Shown here: piece after piece, positions 7,078 through 16,812 of the stretch
How positions within the stretch are numbered: position 1 is the first letter of the stretch
Layout of the letters: each line of letters begins with the position of its first letter
DNA from: Allobosea sp. TND4EK4
Lineage (GTDB): Bacteria; Pseudomonadota; Alphaproteobacteria; Rhizobiales; Beijerinckiaceae
Reading direction: 5' to 3'
DNA: 64,000 nt
Assembly (NCBI RefSeq): GCF_900156025.1
Contig: NZ_FTMO01000002.1
Coordinates: 310,001-374,000, forward strand
Made by a program: the position numbers and the translations under genes
Notes under the pieces: model-generated
The model's database searches: none
What the model was told of the DNA's origin: nothing
Seen by the model: only the letters and a program-made list of their open reading frames with translations

Positions 7078-8611
7078 GGGTCATCTCCTCGGGATCGACC
7101 GCCCTGAGTGAAAAAACGAAACGGGTTCCCCCTTCCGGGACCGGCTCGGCCCAGATCCGCCCCCCATGCGCCTCGACGATCGTCCTGCAGATCGAGAGGC
7201 CGACGCCCATGCCATGCTTCTTCGTCGTCACGAAGGGTTGGAAAAGCTGCTCGACGATCTGCGGTGCGAGCCCGGGCCCGGTGTCGGTGACGGACACCTC
7301 GATCGCTTCATGGGAGATGCGGGCGGTCGCGACGACGAGCTCGCGCCGCTTCTCCCCGCTCATCGCCTCGATGGCATTGCGGATGAGATTGAGCAGCACC
7401 TGCTGGATCTGGATGCGATCGGCCAGGACGAAGGTGGCCTTCGGGTCGAACAGATAGGCGACGCGGATGCCCCGCTCCTTCGCGCCGACCAGGGCGAGCG
7501 CGCTCGCCTCCTCGATCAGCTTGGTCAGGACCTCGACATGGCGGTCGCTTTCCCCCCGCGCCACGAAGTCGCGCAGGTGGCGGATGATCTGCCCGGCCCG
7601 CAAGGCCTGCTCGGCCGCCTTGTTCAGCCCGTCTTCCAGCATGGCGACCTGGTCGCCCTCCATGCGCTGCAGGATACGCCGGCACCCCTTGAGGTAGTTG
7701 GCGATGGCGGTGAGCGGCTGGTTGATCTCGTGGGCGAGCGTGGAGGCCATCTCGCCGAGCGCCGTGAAGCGCGACATATGGACGAGCTCGGTTTGCAGTT
7801 CCTGAAGCCGGGTTTCCGTCCTCTGGCGCTCGGTCAGGTCCCGGATGAAGCCGGTGAAATAGCGTCGCCCGCCGGAGTGCATCTCCCCGACCGCGAGTTC
7901 CATCGGGAAGGTCGAGCCGTCCTTGCGCTGGCCCACCACGACCCGGCCGATGCCGATGATCCTGCGCTCCCCCGTCCCGAGGTAGCGCTCAAGATAACCG
8001 TCATGATGCTCGCGATAGGGCGACGGCATCAGGATCTTGATGTTCCTGCCCTGCACCTCTTCCGCCGTATAGCCGAACTGGCGGATGGCGGCGGTGCTGA
8101 AGGACTGGATGGCGCCCCGCTCGTCGATCACCACGATGGCATCGGGGACCGTCTCCAGGATCGACCGCAGATGGGCCTCGCGCGCCTGGCGCGCCTCGTC
8201 ATTCGCGACCTCCGCCGAAACGTCGCGGAGCACCAGCGCGTATCCGGAAGGGATCGGGGGGCGATCGACGAGAGGCGACACCGAGATGCTGGCCTGGAAA
8301 GACGACCCGTCCTTGCGCCGCAGGCGCGAGAGCGCCGAGGCGGTTCCCGCCGCACGCGCTCCCGCCAGCAGCGCCTCGACACCGAAACACGCATCGGCCG
8401 CGAACAGCTCCGCCATGTCCTGGCCGATGATCTCTCCGGGCTCCCACCCGGTCAGATGAGCCGCCCCGACATTCCAGCTCGCAATCTTCGCGCCCTCGTC
8501 GATGAAGATGAGTCCGAGATCGCTGACGACCTCGGCCAGCGGGAATGCTTTCGCCAGGGGATGCGTAGCGGGCGGCAAGGCGTTCGGGTCGTTCACTGCC
8601 GGATCGGCCAT
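7067..8611 (-). CDS. fixL: FixL oxygen-sensing haem histidine kinase
   Basis: 514 residues in the order PAS (about 25-130), haem PAS (about 145-260), dimerisation/phospho-acceptor domain with His294 in LAHEINQPL, and ATPase with [16 protein letters not shown] and a [10 protein letters not shown] box. The second PAS has the haem histidine His203 in EHHDGYL and the FixL arginine at 223 in IIGIGRVV, so oxygen sensing through haem is well supported. No membrane helix is evident, as in Bradyrhizobium FixL. When oxygen is absent the kinase is active and phosphorylates FixJ. Confidence 0.94.
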   Translation of the reverse strand: MADPAVNDPNALPPATHPLAKAFPLAEVVSDLGLIFIDEGAKIASWNVGAAHLTGWEPGEIIGQDMAELFAADACFGVEALLAGARAAGTASALSRLRRKDGSSFQASISVSPLVDRPPIPSGYALVLRDVSAEVANDEARQAREAHLRSILETVPDAIVVIDERGAIQSFSTAAIRQFGYTAEEVQGRNIKILMPSPYREHHDGYLERYLGTGERRIIGIGRVVVGQRKDGSTFPMELAVGEMHSGGRRYFTGFIRDLTERQRTETRLQELQTELVHMSRFTALGEMASTLAHEINQPLTAIANYLKGCRRILQRMEGDQVAMLEDGLNKAAEQALRAGQIIRHLRDFVARGESDRHVEVLTKLIEEASALALVGAKERGIRVAYLFDPKATFVLADRIQIQQVLLNLIRNAIEAMSGEKRRELVVATARISHEAIEVSVTDTGPGLAPQIVEQLFQPFVTTKKHGMGVGLSICRTIVEAHGGRIWAEPVPEGGTRFVFSLRAVDPEEMTHAK

Positions 8612-9029
8612 TCAGTCCATCTCGCCTTATGCCGTTGCGCGGGTCGACTCACCCTGCCTCCATGGCGAGCCGAACGCCACGCCCATTGTCCTATCGCAAA
8701 GCCCCTGACCGTTTAAAGGGCGATGGAGGGTTCACGACGGCCTCCCATCTGGACGAAGGCACAGTGGGTCGTACCACAGCGCGACGAGCCGCGCCCGATG
8801 TCCTCGGGGCCCGCGGAATCATTGCGGCCTCTCATCATCTTCGCTTATGCTCCAGCAGCGCGGCCCCCAGGGGGTGCTCTCTTTTGGCCTGCGTCCGGCA
8901 ACAACGCACCAGCCGGCGCGCCTTGCGTTGAATCAAGCGCCTCTTCCGTCTGCGGGCTCATAGTTTATCGCGCACCGGAGTCGGGATCGCGTCCGACGTT
9001 CCGAACCATTCCAGATGGAGGGTCCAGCT
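8612..9029. other. Intergenic region between fixL and adhP
   Basis: 418 bases between divergent genes. It should hold the fixL promoter (minus) and the alcohol dehydrogenase promoter (plus). Only the FixK-type box at 8923-8936 stands out. The open frames here have no recognisable protein character and I do not call a gene. Confidence 0.6.
8923..8936 (+). promoter_or_regulatory. FixK2/FNR-type box upstream of the alcohol dehydrogenase
   Basis: TTGC-GTTGAA-TCAA matches the FixK2 consensus TTG(A/C)-N6-(T/G)CAA. Its centre lies about 100 bases before the ATG; a class II arrangement would put the transcription start near 8971, just after a TA-rich TAGTTTAT stretch at 8961-8968. The fixK gene is 3 kb away, so this is a natural local target. 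Confidence 0.5.
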
Positions 9030-10061
9030 ATGGCCAGGACGATGAAGGCCGCCGTTGTGCGGATGTTCGGCAAGCCGTTGACGATCGACGAGGTGCCGGT
9101 ACCCGAGCCCGGCCCAGGCATGATCCAGGTCGCGATCAAGGCCTCCGGGGTCTGCCATACCGACCTTCATGCCGCAGAGGGCGACTGGCCGGTGAAGCCC
9201 AACCCGCCCTTCATCCCCGGCCATGAAGGCGTCGGCTTCGTCTCGGCGGTGGGCGCGGGCGTCAAGCACGTCAAGGAGGGCGACCGTGTCGGCGTGCCCT
9301 GGCTTTACACCGCCTGCGGCCATTGCCGGCACTGCCTCGGCGGCTGGGAAACGTTGTGCGAGACGCAGCAGAACACCGGCTATTCGGTGAATGGCGGTTT
9401 CGCGGACTATGTCGTCGCGGACCCCAACTTCGTCGGCCACCTGCCGAAGAACATATCCTTCACCGAAATCGCCCCGGTGCTCTGCGCCGGTGTCACGGTC
9501 TATAAGGGGCTCAAGGTCACCGACACCAAGCCCGGCGACTGGGTCGCGATCTCCGGCATCGGCGGGCTCGGCCACATGGCGGTGCAATACGCCAAGGCCA
9601 TGGGCCTCAACGTCGCGGCCGTCGACATCGACGACGCGAAGCTCGATCTCGCCAGGCGGCTGGGCGCGACCGTCACGGTCAATGCCCGCAACGAGGACCC
9701 GCGGACCGTCATCCGCCGCGAGACCGGCGGCGGCGTGCAGGGCGTGCTCGTCACGGCGGTCAGCCCCAAGGCCTTCGAACAGGCGATCGGCATGGTCGCG
9801 CGCGGCGGCACGATCGCGCTCAACGGCCTGCCGCCGGGCGGCTTCCCGCTCGACATCTTCGGGATGGTCCTGAACGGCATCACCGTGCGCGGCTCGATCG
9901 TCGGTACGCGGCTCGACCTGCAGGAATCGCTCGACTTCGCGGCCGATGGGAAGGTCAAGGCGACGGTGGAGACCGCCAGGCTCGAGGACATCAACGATGT
10001 CTTCGAGCGGATGCACAAGGGCCAGATCGAAGGCCGCGTCGTGCTCGATCTCGCCGCCTGA
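9030..10061 (+). CDS. adhP: Zinc-dependent alcohol dehydrogenase, AdhP type
   Basis: 343 residues from the ATG at 9030; a GGAGG lies 8 bases ahead of it, which favours this over the ATG at 9015. Catalytic zinc ligands are in [16 protein letters not shown] and the later [11 protein letters not shown]; the structural zinc site is the ACGHCRHC...LCE cluster. The Rossmann motif GIGGLGHMA near residue 175 binds NAD. AdhP enzymes interconvert primary alcohols such as ethanol with aldehydes in the cytoplasm. The FixK-type box upstream suggests induction at low oxygen, in keeping with fermentative or micro-oxic use. Confidence 0.93.
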   Translation: MARTMKAAVVRMFGKPLTIDEVPVPEPGPGMIQVAIKASGVCHTDLHAAEGDWPVKPNPPFIPGHEGVGFVSAVGAGVKHVKEGDRVGVPWLYTACGHCRHCLGGWETLCETQQNTGYSVNGGFADYVVADPNFVGHLPKNISFTEIAPVLCAGVTVYKGLKVTDTKPGDWVAISGIGGLGHMAVQYAKAMGLNVAAVDIDDAKLDLARRLGATVTVNARNEDPRTVIRRETGGGVQGVLVTAVSPKAFEQAIGMVARGGTIALNGLPPGGFPLDIFGMVLNGITVRGSIVGTRLDLQESLDFAADGKVKATVETARLEDINDVFERMHKGQIEGRVVLDLAA

Positions 10062-10102
10062 TAGACCGCGGGGGTCGGTCGGTTCGCTGTCCTCAACGGA
10101 AG

Positions 10103-10178
10103 TGGTGGGCCGGGCCGGACTCGAACCGGCACCGGCGCTGTTATGAGCAGCGAGCTCTAACCATTGAGCTACCGGCCC
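10103..10178 (-). tRNA. tRNA with CAT anticodon, probably tRNA-Ile2 (lysidine type)
   Basis: A 76-nt cloverleaf on the minus strand with encoded CCA (10103-10105). Acceptor GGGCCGG pairs with CCGGCCC; the D arm is AGCTC...GAGCT; the anticodon stem CGCTG/CAGCG closes the loop CTCATAA with anticodon CAT; the T arm is GCCGG-TTCGAGT-CCGGC. The CTCATAA loop is that of tRNA-Ile(CAU), modified by TilS to read AUA, rather than elongator tRNA-Met (usually ATCATAA). The identity remains an inference. Confidence 0.9.
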
Positions 10179-10201
10179 GCTCCTCGCCTACAGCATCCCG
10201 G

Positions 10202-10236
10202 AAAAAAGAAAAGCCCCGCGGCATGCGCCGCGGGGC
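10202..10236 (-). terminator. Intrinsic terminator of the chemoreceptor gene
   Basis: On the minus strand a perfect 10-bp stem GCCCCGCGGC/GCCGCGGGGC with a 4-base loop, followed by a TTTTCTTTTTT tract. It lies 30 bases after the chemoreceptor stop codon. Confidence 0.9.
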
Positions 10237-10266
10237 TCCTCACTGTGTCGTTTCCTGAGGCCGGGA

Positions 10267-12672
10267 TCAGGCCGCGTGCGCCAGATTCTGGCCTTCGCTA
10301 TGGGCGGCGTGGCCCTCGCGGAACTGGAAGCGGGCGATGTGCTCGGTGAGGGCGCGGGTCTGTTCGTCGGTCAGCGCCAGCGCCGCGTTGGTCTCCTCGA
10401 CCAGCGCCGCATTCTGGTGCGCCATCGTGCCGATGCCGTCGATCTCGGTGTTGATCGCCGAGACGTCGCTCGCCTGGCTGCGGGCCGTCTGCGAGATGCC
10501 GTTCATCAGACCGGTCAGCTCATTCACCGAACCGACGATCGCGCCGAACATCGCCGAGGTTTCCTCGACGAGGCCGACGCCGACCTTGACGTCGCCATGG
10601 GCGGCCTCGACGAGCTTCTTGACGTCGTTCGACGCGTCGGCCGAGCGCTTGGCGAGGCTGCGGACCTCGGTGGCGACCACCGCAAACCCCTTGCCGGCAT
10701 CGCCGGCACGGGCGGCTTCGACGGCGGCGTTCAGCGCCAGCAGGTTGGTCTGGAAGGCGATCTCGTCGATCATCGCGATGACCTCCGAGATCTTGCTTGA
10801 GGACTGCCGGATGCGCTGCATCGCTTCCAGCGCGGAGGCGACCACCTTCTCGCCCTGCTGGGCCCGCTCCTCGGCGTTCTGGGCCATGCCGGTCGCCTGC
10901 GCGGCCTCGCTCGCGGTCTTCTTGACGGTGCCGGCGAAGGCGCCGAGCTGGTTCGTCGCCATCGAGACGGCGTTGCTCTCCTCGCTCGTCCGCTCGGCGA
11001 GATCCGTCACGCCGTCGAGAATTTCGCTCGTGGCGCTGCGCACGGCAGAGACGGTCTCCGACAGACGCGCCAGCGTGCTCTCGAACTCGTCGGCCAGCGC
11101 GTTCGTACCGTCCTTGAGCTCGGCGAAGGCGCCTTGATAGAGACCCTCGATGCGGGTGGAGAGGTGGCCGGCCGAAAGTTCGGCCAGCACGTTGCAAGTC
11201 TCGGACAGGCCCGACTGGACGGTCCCGAGCAGCTCGTTGACCGAGCCGGCGAGCGCATTGAGCTCCGGATCGGCGAACTGCGCCGCGACCCGCTGGCTGA
11301 AGTCGCCGGCGGCGGCGGCGGCGACGACGACGCCGAAGGCCTCGCCGAGTTCCTGCATCATCTGGCGGCGCTGCTCCTGCGACCGCTGCTCGTCCTCGAG
11401 CTTGGCGGCCTCGGCGGCGCGCAGCGCCACCGCATTGTCCCGGAAGAGCAGGACGCTCTTCGAGATGTCGGAGATTTCGTCGTTGCCGCGGGTATCGACG
11501 ACGGTCTCGAGGGCCCCGTCGGCGATCGCGCGCGTCGCGCCCCACAGACGGTTGAGACGCCCAACGATCGCCGGCCGCACATAGAGCAGCGCCAGCGCAA
11601 GCGCGATCAGCAGCGAGCCTGCCCCGATGACTCCCAGCCACATCTTGCTCTGCTGGATCATCTCACTGGTCGAAGCGCTGGTCGCCGCAGCGCCGTTGCG
11701 CGAGGCGGTGACGAGCTGGTCCACCTCGTGACGAACGGCGTCGGCCGCAGCGCGGGTCTGCTCCAGCCCCTTGTCCATGCCGGCACGCGTCTCGAGTTCG
11801 CGGTCGCGGATGGCGACGACGCCGTTGCGGTCGGCGCTCAGGTTGACGATCGCCTGCACGGCCTTGGACCGCTCGGGATTCTGCCGCAGGGCTTCGGCAT
11901 CGGAGAGCAGGGCCATCAGGCGCTTGATATTGGCATTGAGCTGCGTCTTGAGCTGCCCGAAGCGCACCGGGCTGTCCACCTGGGAGATCTCGCGCAGCAG
12001 GCCGACGAGTTCGCTCGTCTGGAGCTGCAGGGCCTGCAGCGACGAGACCAGGGCCAGATCCTTGTCGATGATCTGGTTGACCGCGGCCTCGACCTGGTCG
12101 CTGGACACCTGAGCGGCGCTGGAGATGCCCATCTTGAGGTTGAACTGTGCGTCGGAAGTCTCGAAGTCGGCGATGCTGCTGAAAGCGTCGCGGGCCTTGG
12201 TCAGGTTGGCAAGCGCCGTCACCTGGTCGGCGCCGTTACGCAGGCGGTCGCCTGTGAGATCGTTGATGTCGTTGATCTCCCGCGAGAGCGCGTCGATCGC
12301 CTTCTGCGTCTTCGACTGGTCGACCTTGCCCTGCTGGGAGATGCGACGCAGCAAATCCATCTGCCGCGACTCGACCTTGTCGAGCTCGCCGGTCAGGGCC
12401 GAGCGCTGCTGGACCGTCGCGACCTCGCTGAAGCGGGCGGCGAGCGCGGTCGACTGCGTTGCGGCCTGCGACAGCTCGAGCGCGAGCTGGACCACCGGCA
12501 TCTTCTGCTCGACGAGATCGTCGACCGTCGTCTCGACGCGCTGGTAGGACAGGAACGCGACGCCGGTCGAGACGATCGTCAGCGCGGTCAGCGTGCCCAG
12601 CGCCGCATAGATGCGGGTCGCGATGCCGATCCGCATCGGCTTGCGCTCACGCGCTGGCTTGGCATTCGTCAT
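10267..12672 (-). CDS. Methyl-accepting chemotaxis protein
   Basis: 801 residues. A first membrane helix at about 20-42 is followed by a long helical periplasmic sensor rich in Gln and Ser, a second membrane helix near 345-368 ([20 protein letters not shown]), a HAMP region, a further helical linker with a second HAMP-like repeat, and the C-terminal signalling domain with the highly conserved hairpin tip ([23 protein letters not shown]). It signals to CheA/CheW at the cell pole. The sensor is of the helical-bundle type; the ligand is unknown. No che genes are nearby. A CtrA-like site and a perfect palindrome lie upstream. Confidence 0.93.
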   Translation of the reverse strand: MTNAKPARERKPMRIGIATRIYAALGTLTALTIVSTGVAFLSYQRVETTVDDLVEQKMPVVQLALELSQAATQSTALAARFSEVATVQQRSALTGELDKVESRQMDLLRRISQQGKVDQSKTQKAIDALSREINDINDLTGDRLRNGADQVTALANLTKARDAFSSIADFETSDAQFNLKMGISSAAQVSSDQVEAAVNQIIDKDLALVSSLQALQLQTSELVGLLREISQVDSPVRFGQLKTQLNANIKRLMALLSDAEALRQNPERSKAVQAIVNLSADRNGVVAIRDRELETRAGMDKGLEQTRAAADAVRHEVDQLVTASRNGAAATSASTSEMIQQSKMWLGVIGAGSLLIALALALLYVRPAIVGRLNRLWGATRAIADGALETVVDTRGNDEISDISKSVLLFRDNAVALRAAEAAKLEDEQRSQEQRRQMMQELGEAFGVVVAAAAAGDFSQRVAAQFADPELNALAGSVNELLGTVQSGLSETCNVLAELSAGHLSTRIEGLYQGAFAELKDGTNALADEFESTLARLSETVSAVRSATSEILDGVTDLAERTSEESNAVSMATNQLGAFAGTVKKTASEAAQATGMAQNAEERAQQGEKVVASALEAMQRIRQSSSKISEVIAMIDEIAFQTNLLALNAAVEAARAGDAGKGFAVVATEVRSLAKRSADASNDVKKLVEAAHGDVKVGVGLVEETSAMFGAIVGSVNELTGLMNGISQTARSQASDVSAINTEIDGIGTMAHQNAALVEETNAALALTDEQTRALTEHIARFQFREGHAAHSEGQNLAHAA

Positions 12673-12898
12673 GAGGTCGTCTCCGCATTACGCGACGCGA
12701 GAAGAAGGATTCAGCGGCTCGGAGGCGGTGTGTCCGCCAACCGGGAAAAGGGCGATTCCGTTGCGGCCGGCACGCGAATCCTCATCCTCCCGGCGGGGTG
12801 GCCGGGCGGCTGGAACCGCATGCAGCGTCGAACGGACATGAAGGATTTTCCCCGCGCCGGCTTGACCCGGCTTGTCGAGGAAAGATGCGCAACTGCGC

Positions 12899-12913
12899 TT
12901 AAAGAACGTTTAA
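12899..12913. promoter_or_regulatory. CtrA-type binding site (TTAA-N7-TTAA)
   Basis: TTAA-AGAACGT-TTAA exactly fits the full CtrA core spacing. It lies about 230 bases upstream of the chemoreceptor start. CtrA commonly controls motility and chemotaxis genes in alphaproteobacteria. A 4-7-4 match arises by chance now and then, but TTAA is rare in this high-GC DNA. Confidence 0.35.
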
Positions 12914-12953
12914 ACTTGGCCCGTTTTGAATCAATCTGGATTCACTCTGATTG

Positions 12954-12967
12954 ACCTAACGTTAGGT
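12954..12967. promoter_or_regulatory. Perfect 14-bp palindrome between thioesterase and chemoreceptor genes
   Basis: ACCTAACGTTAGGT is a perfect palindrome that contains the TAA stop of the thioesterase gene. It could be a repressor operator in the upstream region of the chemoreceptor gene. There is no T-tract, so it is not an intrinsic terminator. Confidence 0.3.
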
Positions 12968-13390
12968 TTTCGGTTCGTCCGTGGTCTCTTCCCGCGGCAC
13001 CGGCCGCGGGCGCCCCTCCTCATCGATCGCGACGAAGGTGAAGGTCGCATCGGTGACCTTCTCGTGCAGCGTGGTCCTGAAGCGCTTCGCCCAAGCCTCG
13101 ATATGGATGCGCATCGAGGTCCGGCCAACCGATTCGATCTCGGTATAGACGCTGAGCACGTCGCCGACCTTGACCGGATGGATGAAGGTCATTGCCTCCA
13201 CCGCAACGGTGACGACGCGCCCTTGCGCCCTGTCCACGCCGGCGATGCCGCCGGCAGCATCCATGCGCGACATCACCCAGCCGCCGAAGATGTCGCCATT
13301 GGCATTGGTATCTGCCGGCATCGCATTGACGCGAACCGTCAGCTGGCCGCGAGGGGCCTCGTCCCGTGTGACACCGACCTCGTCCATCAT
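12962..13390 (-). CDS. Acyl-CoA thioesterase, YciA-like hotdog protein
   Basis: 142 residues from the ATG at 13390, which has a strong GAGGAGAG site ahead of it. The hotdog-fold signature NANGDIFGGWVMSRMDAAGG contains the catalytic Asp, and VDVLS/YTEIESVGRTSM-like strands follow. YciA enzymes hydrolyse a broad range of acyl-CoA thioesters to free acid and CoA in the cytoplasm. The C-terminal tail is charged and proline-rich. It is read toward the chemoreceptor gene, 289 bases away, so the two are probably separate transcripts. Confidence 0.88.
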   Translation of the reverse strand: MMDEVGVTRDEAPRGQLTVRVNAMPADTNANGDIFGGWVMSRMDAAGGIAGVDRAQGRVVTVAVEAMTFIHPVKVGDVLSVYTEIESVGRTSMRIHIEAWAKRFRTTLHEKVTDATFTFVAIDEEGRPRPVPREETTDEPKT

Positions 13391-13485
13391 GCCTCTCCTC
13401 GCCCCGCAGCGCGCCCCGCGTCCGGCCATCGTCGGTAGCGGCAAGCGCGAACGCCATCAACCGCCGCAGGCGAAAAGGCCCCTGC

Positions 13486-14730
13486 TCAGGCCGCGGCCGG
13501 CGTTGCGCCGCCCGCCGCCGCGCGCCGCGCCCGCATCATCAGCCAGCAGACGATCGCGAGGTTAAGCAGGTTCCAGGCCAGCCCGTTCAGGAAGGCCGCG
13601 CGATAGGAGGCGAAGGCGTCGAAGATCGCGCCGGAGACATAGCCGCCGAAGGCCATGCCGAGGATCGTCGCGGACATGACGATGCCGATGCGGGTCCCCG
13701 CCTCCCGCGCCGGCAGGTATTCGCGGATGATCACCGCGTACATCGGCACGATGCCGCCCTGGAACAGCCCGAAGATGCCCGTCACGATGAAGAGCGAGGT
13801 CAGCCCGTCGAACCAGAGATAGAGAAAGAGCGCCAGCCCCTGCATCAGCGAGCCCAGCGCCAGCGTCGCCGCCCCGCCGATGCGGTCCGCGACGAAGCCC
13901 GAGCCGATGCGGCTGACGATTCCGAGCGCCAGCATCAGCGAGAGCATCTCCGCGCCGCGCGCGACGCCATAGCCAAGGTCGCCGCAATAGGCGACGAGAT
14001 GGACCTGCGGCATCGCCATCGCGACACAGCAGGAAAAGCCGGCGACGGCGAGCAGCCATTGCAGCTGGTTCGGCGAAAGACCCAGATCGCCCCGCGCCCC
14101 GGCGCTGGCCGCTTCGGCGGCCGCGAGGCTCGCGGCCGAAGGCCGCCGTCGGAAGAAACCCGCCAGAGGCAGCATCACCGCCAGCACGGCGATGCCGATC
14201 CCGATATGCGTCGCGCGCCAGCCGTGATGCGCCACGCCCCAGGTGATCACCTGCGGCCAGATCACGCCGGCGAGGTAGCTGCCGGAAGCGCCGAACACCA
14301 CGGCCAGTCCGCGATGCCGCCGAAACCAATGCGAGAGGTCGGCGATCAGGGGTGAGAAGCCCGCTCCGCCGCCGACGCCGATGAAAAGATGGACCAGCGC
14401 GAACTGCCAGAGCGTCTGAGTCAGCCCCGCGACCATGTAGCCAAGGCCCAGCAGCAGCGCTCCCAGAACGATCGGCACGAGGATGCCGTAGCGGTCGGCG
14501 ATGCGCCCCATCGCGATGTTGCCGAAGCCGAAGCCCAGCATCACGCAGGTATAGGGCAGCGCCGCTCCCGCGCGCAGCGTATCGAACTCCTGCTGCACCG
14601 AAGGCAGCACCACGACCACGGACCATGTGCCGACGCAGGCGGCCGTCCCGACGAGCAGCGCGACGGCGAGCCGCAGCCAGGCATAAGAAGAATCGGGCGC
14701 ATAGCGCGCCGCATCGTCGTTCGGGGCCAT
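13486..14730 (-). CDS. Major facilitator superfamily transporter
   Basis: About 414 residues from the ATG at 14730 (GAGGAA site just upstream; the frame is open to 14808). Twelve hydrophobic helices in two six-helix halves with a central loop at about residues 190-220. The MFS motif between helices 2 and 3 is MGRIADRYGI, and the second-half equivalent is SGFVADRIGG. Composition and motifs resemble the NimT/CynX and OFA-type anion exporters, but the substrate is not evident. Confidence 0.85.
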   Translation of the reverse strand: MAPNDDAARYAPDSSYAWLRLAVALLVGTAACVGTWSVVVVLPSVQQEFDTLRAGAALPYTCVMLGFGFGNIAMGRIADRYGILVPIVLGALLLGLGYMVAGLTQTLWQFALVHLFIGVGGGAGFSPLIADLSHWFRRHRGLAVVFGASGSYLAGVIWPQVITWGVAHHGWRATHIGIGIAVLAVMLPLAGFFRRRPSAASLAAAEAASAGARGDLGLSPNQLQWLLAVAGFSCCVAMAMPQVHLVAYCGDLGYGVARGAEMLSLMLALGIVSRIGSGFVADRIGGAATLALGSLMQGLALFLYLWFDGLTSLFIVTGIFGLFQGGIVPMYAVIIREYLPAREAGTRIGIVMSATILGMAFGGYVSGAIFDAFASYRAAFLNGLAWNLLNLAIVCWLMMRARRAAAGGATPAAA

Positions 14731-14890
14731 GTTTCCTCGGCGCTGGCTCTCGCGGCCTTCAAGCCGAGGCTTAGCAGCTAACGGCGCGAGAACAACTGCC
14801 GCCGACACAGGCGAGGAATGCGTTTCGCAAGAAAGCCGCAGCCCGAGGGCCGCGGCTTCCGGAGATGCAGACCGGGTGATACAGGCCGGG

Positions 14891-15451
14891 TCAGGCGGCG
14901 CGGCGCTCGTGGCGTCCCTCGTTCACTTCCTCGATGATCTTGGCGACGAAGGCCGGCAGGTCGTTCGGATTGCGCGAGGTCACGACGCCCTTGTCGGTGA
15001 CGACTTCGCTGTCCTCCCACTGCGCACCGGCATTGATCATGTCCTGCTTGATCGTCTTGTAGGAGGTGAGCCTGCGGCCCTTGGCGATGCCGGTGTCGAT
15101 CAGCAGCCACGGCGCGTGGCAGACGGCGGCGACCACCTTGCCCTGCTCGAAGAAGCTCTTGATCAGCGCCAGCGCCTTGTCGTTGCCGCGCAGCGTGTCG
15201 GGGTTCATCTGCCCGCCCGGCAGCACGATGGCGTCGTAATCATCGGCGCGAGCCTGGTCCAGCGCGCGGTCGACCTTCACCGGCCGGCCCCAATCCTTCT
15301 GGTCCCAGCCCTTGATCTCGCCCTGCTCCGGCGAGACGATCTCGACGATGGCGCCGGCCTTCTTCAGCGCGGCATGCGGCACGTCGAGCTCCGACTGCTC
15401 GAAGCCGTTGGTGGCGAGAATCGCGATTTTCTTACCGGCCAGATCGCTCAT
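14891..15451 (-). CDS. PfpI/DJ-1 family glutamine amidotransferase-like protein (deglycase type)
   Basis: 186 residues with the class I glutamine-amidotransferase-like fold. The nucleophile elbow AVCHAPW carries the reactive Cys next to His, Glu is in GFEQSEL near residue 18, and VLPGGQMNPDTLR forms the flanking strand. This is the YhbO/PfpI pattern. Family members are reported to act against glyoxal-type damage or as intracellular peptidases, and are usually stress-linked. A single gene with its own spacing; the next gene upstream on this strand, a HlyU-type protein, is about 100 bases away. Confidence 0.88.
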   Translation of the reverse strand: MSDLAGKKIAILATNGFEQSELDVPHAALKKAGAIVEIVSPEQGEIKGWDQKDWGRPVKVDRALDQARADDYDAIVLPGGQMNPDTLRGNDKALALIKSFFEQGKVVAAVCHAPWLLIDTGIAKGRRLTSYKTIKQDMINAGAQWEDSEVVTDKGVVTSRNPNDLPAFVAKIIEEVNEGRHERRAA

Positions 15452-15555
15452 GGCGTTCTCCTGAACTTGATGGGGATGTGTTCAGGTGAACAGCCGGCGG
15501 CCCGAAGCGTTCCCGGACAAAAGGTCGCGCGCGTGTCTCGCGCTCGCAGATGACC

Positions 15556-15846
15556 TCAGCGGAAGATGCGCTCGCCTTCCGTATCGACGATCTGCTGCCC
15601 CTTGGTCAGGGTGAAGTTCGCCGCGTCTTCTTCTCCCGGAAAGCGGTCGGCGCGGATGAAGCGGTGGCTCTTCGTCTCGCCCTCGACGACCTTCTCGATC
15701 ACGCCGCAGAGCTGATAGCCGCCCTCTTCCTTGTAGGGCGTCGCATGGATGGTGAAACCGTTGTGCTCGATGCTCTTGACCGGGCCGGCGGGCTTCTCCT
15801 CGGCCGGCTTGCGCCCGCCGCCGAACAGCGATTTCAGGAAGGACAT
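15556..15846 (-). CDS. HlyU family protein
   Basis: 96 residues from the ATG at 15846; the longer open frame back to 15975 lacks protein character. The start MSFLKSLFGGG is typical of this small alphaproteobacterial family, named for the Vibrio haemolysin regulator HlyU, though these proteins lack an obvious helix-turn-helix. It has a short Lys/Pro linker and then a compact beta domain (HNGFTIHATPYKE, FIRADRFPGEEDA). Function in this group is not established. Confidence 0.75.
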   Translation of the reverse strand: MSFLKSLFGGGRKPAEEKPAGPVKSIEHNGFTIHATPYKEEGGYQLCGVIEKVVEGETKSHRFIRADRFPGEEDAANFTLTKGQQIVDTEGERIFR

Positions 15847-16119
15847 CGCGGCACTCCTCCGGCCCGAACAGATTGGCCCATGATCGTCGATGCAGGGAGA
15901 AGTAGTCGCCCGCATCCCTCCTGCCAAGCGCCGGCACGAGCGCCACCAGAGCGGCCTCCCCGTGGCCAGCAGCATCTTGGCAAGGGCAAGGGCTTGGATT
16001 ATGGAGCCCTCATCGGGTCCATGCCCGTTCGTAAGCGTCTCACGTCAGGCAACGCATCCTCCTCGGCTCGGCCGTCAGGATGCTCATCGATGGCCTGCCG
16101 CTTGCGAAAGACCTAACCC

Positions 16120-16371
16120 ATGTCACGATCTGGATACCGCAAGCTCCCTGCCCGCTACGGCGCGGTGGTGATGCCGCTCATCCTCTCGGTGCTGATGACC
16201 TTCGTGGTCTCGGGCATCGCAACCCTCAAGGCGCTGGGCTTCGGCCCCGATCTGCTCAGGGTCTGGCCCATCTCCTGGGGCCTGTCCTGGCTCGTCGCCT
16301 TCCCGACGCTCCTGGTCATCCTGCCCTTGGTCCGCAGGATGGTCGCGCTCGTGGTGGCGCCACCCGCCTGA
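16120..16371 (+). CDS. DUF2798 small membrane protein
   Basis: 83 residues with two membrane helices, the first around 17-38 (LILSVLMTFVVSGIATL) and the second around 52-70 (SWLVAFPTLLVILPLV), joined by a WPISWGLSW segment. This is the DUF2798 layout; the family has no known function. The preceding 270 bases hold no other gene I can support. It is convergent with the YjbQ-type gene, 9 bases away. Confidence 0.78.
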   Translation: MSRSGYRKLPARYGAVVMPLILSVLMTFVVSGIATLKALGFGPDLLRVWPISWGLSWLVAFPTLLVILPLVRRMVALVVAPPA

Positions 16372-16380
16372 GAAGCCTGC

Positions 16381-16812
16381 TCACGCCGCGAGGTGCAGAA
16401 CCACCTCGCGGCGATGCGGGCGCACGCGATGCTCGAACAGGTAGAGGCCCTGCCAGGTGCCGAGCATCAGCCGCCCGCCCATCACCGGAATCGAGAGGCT
16501 GACCGGGCTCAGCGCCGCCTTGATATGGGCGGGCATGTCGTCCGGACCCTCCGCCCGGTGGACGAGATAATCCATCGCCGGATCGTCCGCCGATGGCACC
16601 AGCCTGCGGAAGAAGGCGTCGAGATCGCGCTGCACGTCCGGATCGGCGTTCTCCTGGATCAGCAGCGAGCAGGAGGTGTGGCGGACGAAGACCGTCATCA
16701 GCCCGCTCTCCTCCCCGCCCTCGCGCAGGAACGCGTCGGCCCGGCGCGTGAACTCGTAAAGGCCGGGCCCGCGCGTCTCGACCGTCAGAAGCGTCTGGCG
16801 GGCCAAGTTCAA
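16381..16812 (-). CDS. YjbQ/UPF0047 family protein
   Basis: About 143 residues. The family core is clear: TVFVRHTSCSLLIQENADPDV with conserved His and the DDMPAHIKAAL and GTWQGLYLFEHR motifs. Members have been linked to a weak thiamine-phosphate-synthase-like activity, but the true role is unclear. There is no ATG before the conserved region; the likely starts are TTG at 16812, which overlaps the stop of the upstream LysE gene, or TTG at 16806. The overlap indicates translational coupling to LysE. Confidence 0.85.
   Translation of the reverse strand: MNLARQTLLTVETRGPGLYEFTRRADAFLREGGEESGLMTVFVRHTSCSLLIQENADPDVQRDLDAFFRRLVPSADDPAMDYLVHRAEGPDDMPAHIKAALSPVSLSIPVMGGRLMLGTWQGLYLFEHRVRPHRREVVLHLAA

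Noticed and set aside
8629..9226. Open frames in the fixL-adhP gap
   Set aside because: They overlap the promoter region and the start of adhP in another frame, and read as low-complexity translations of GC-rich DNA.
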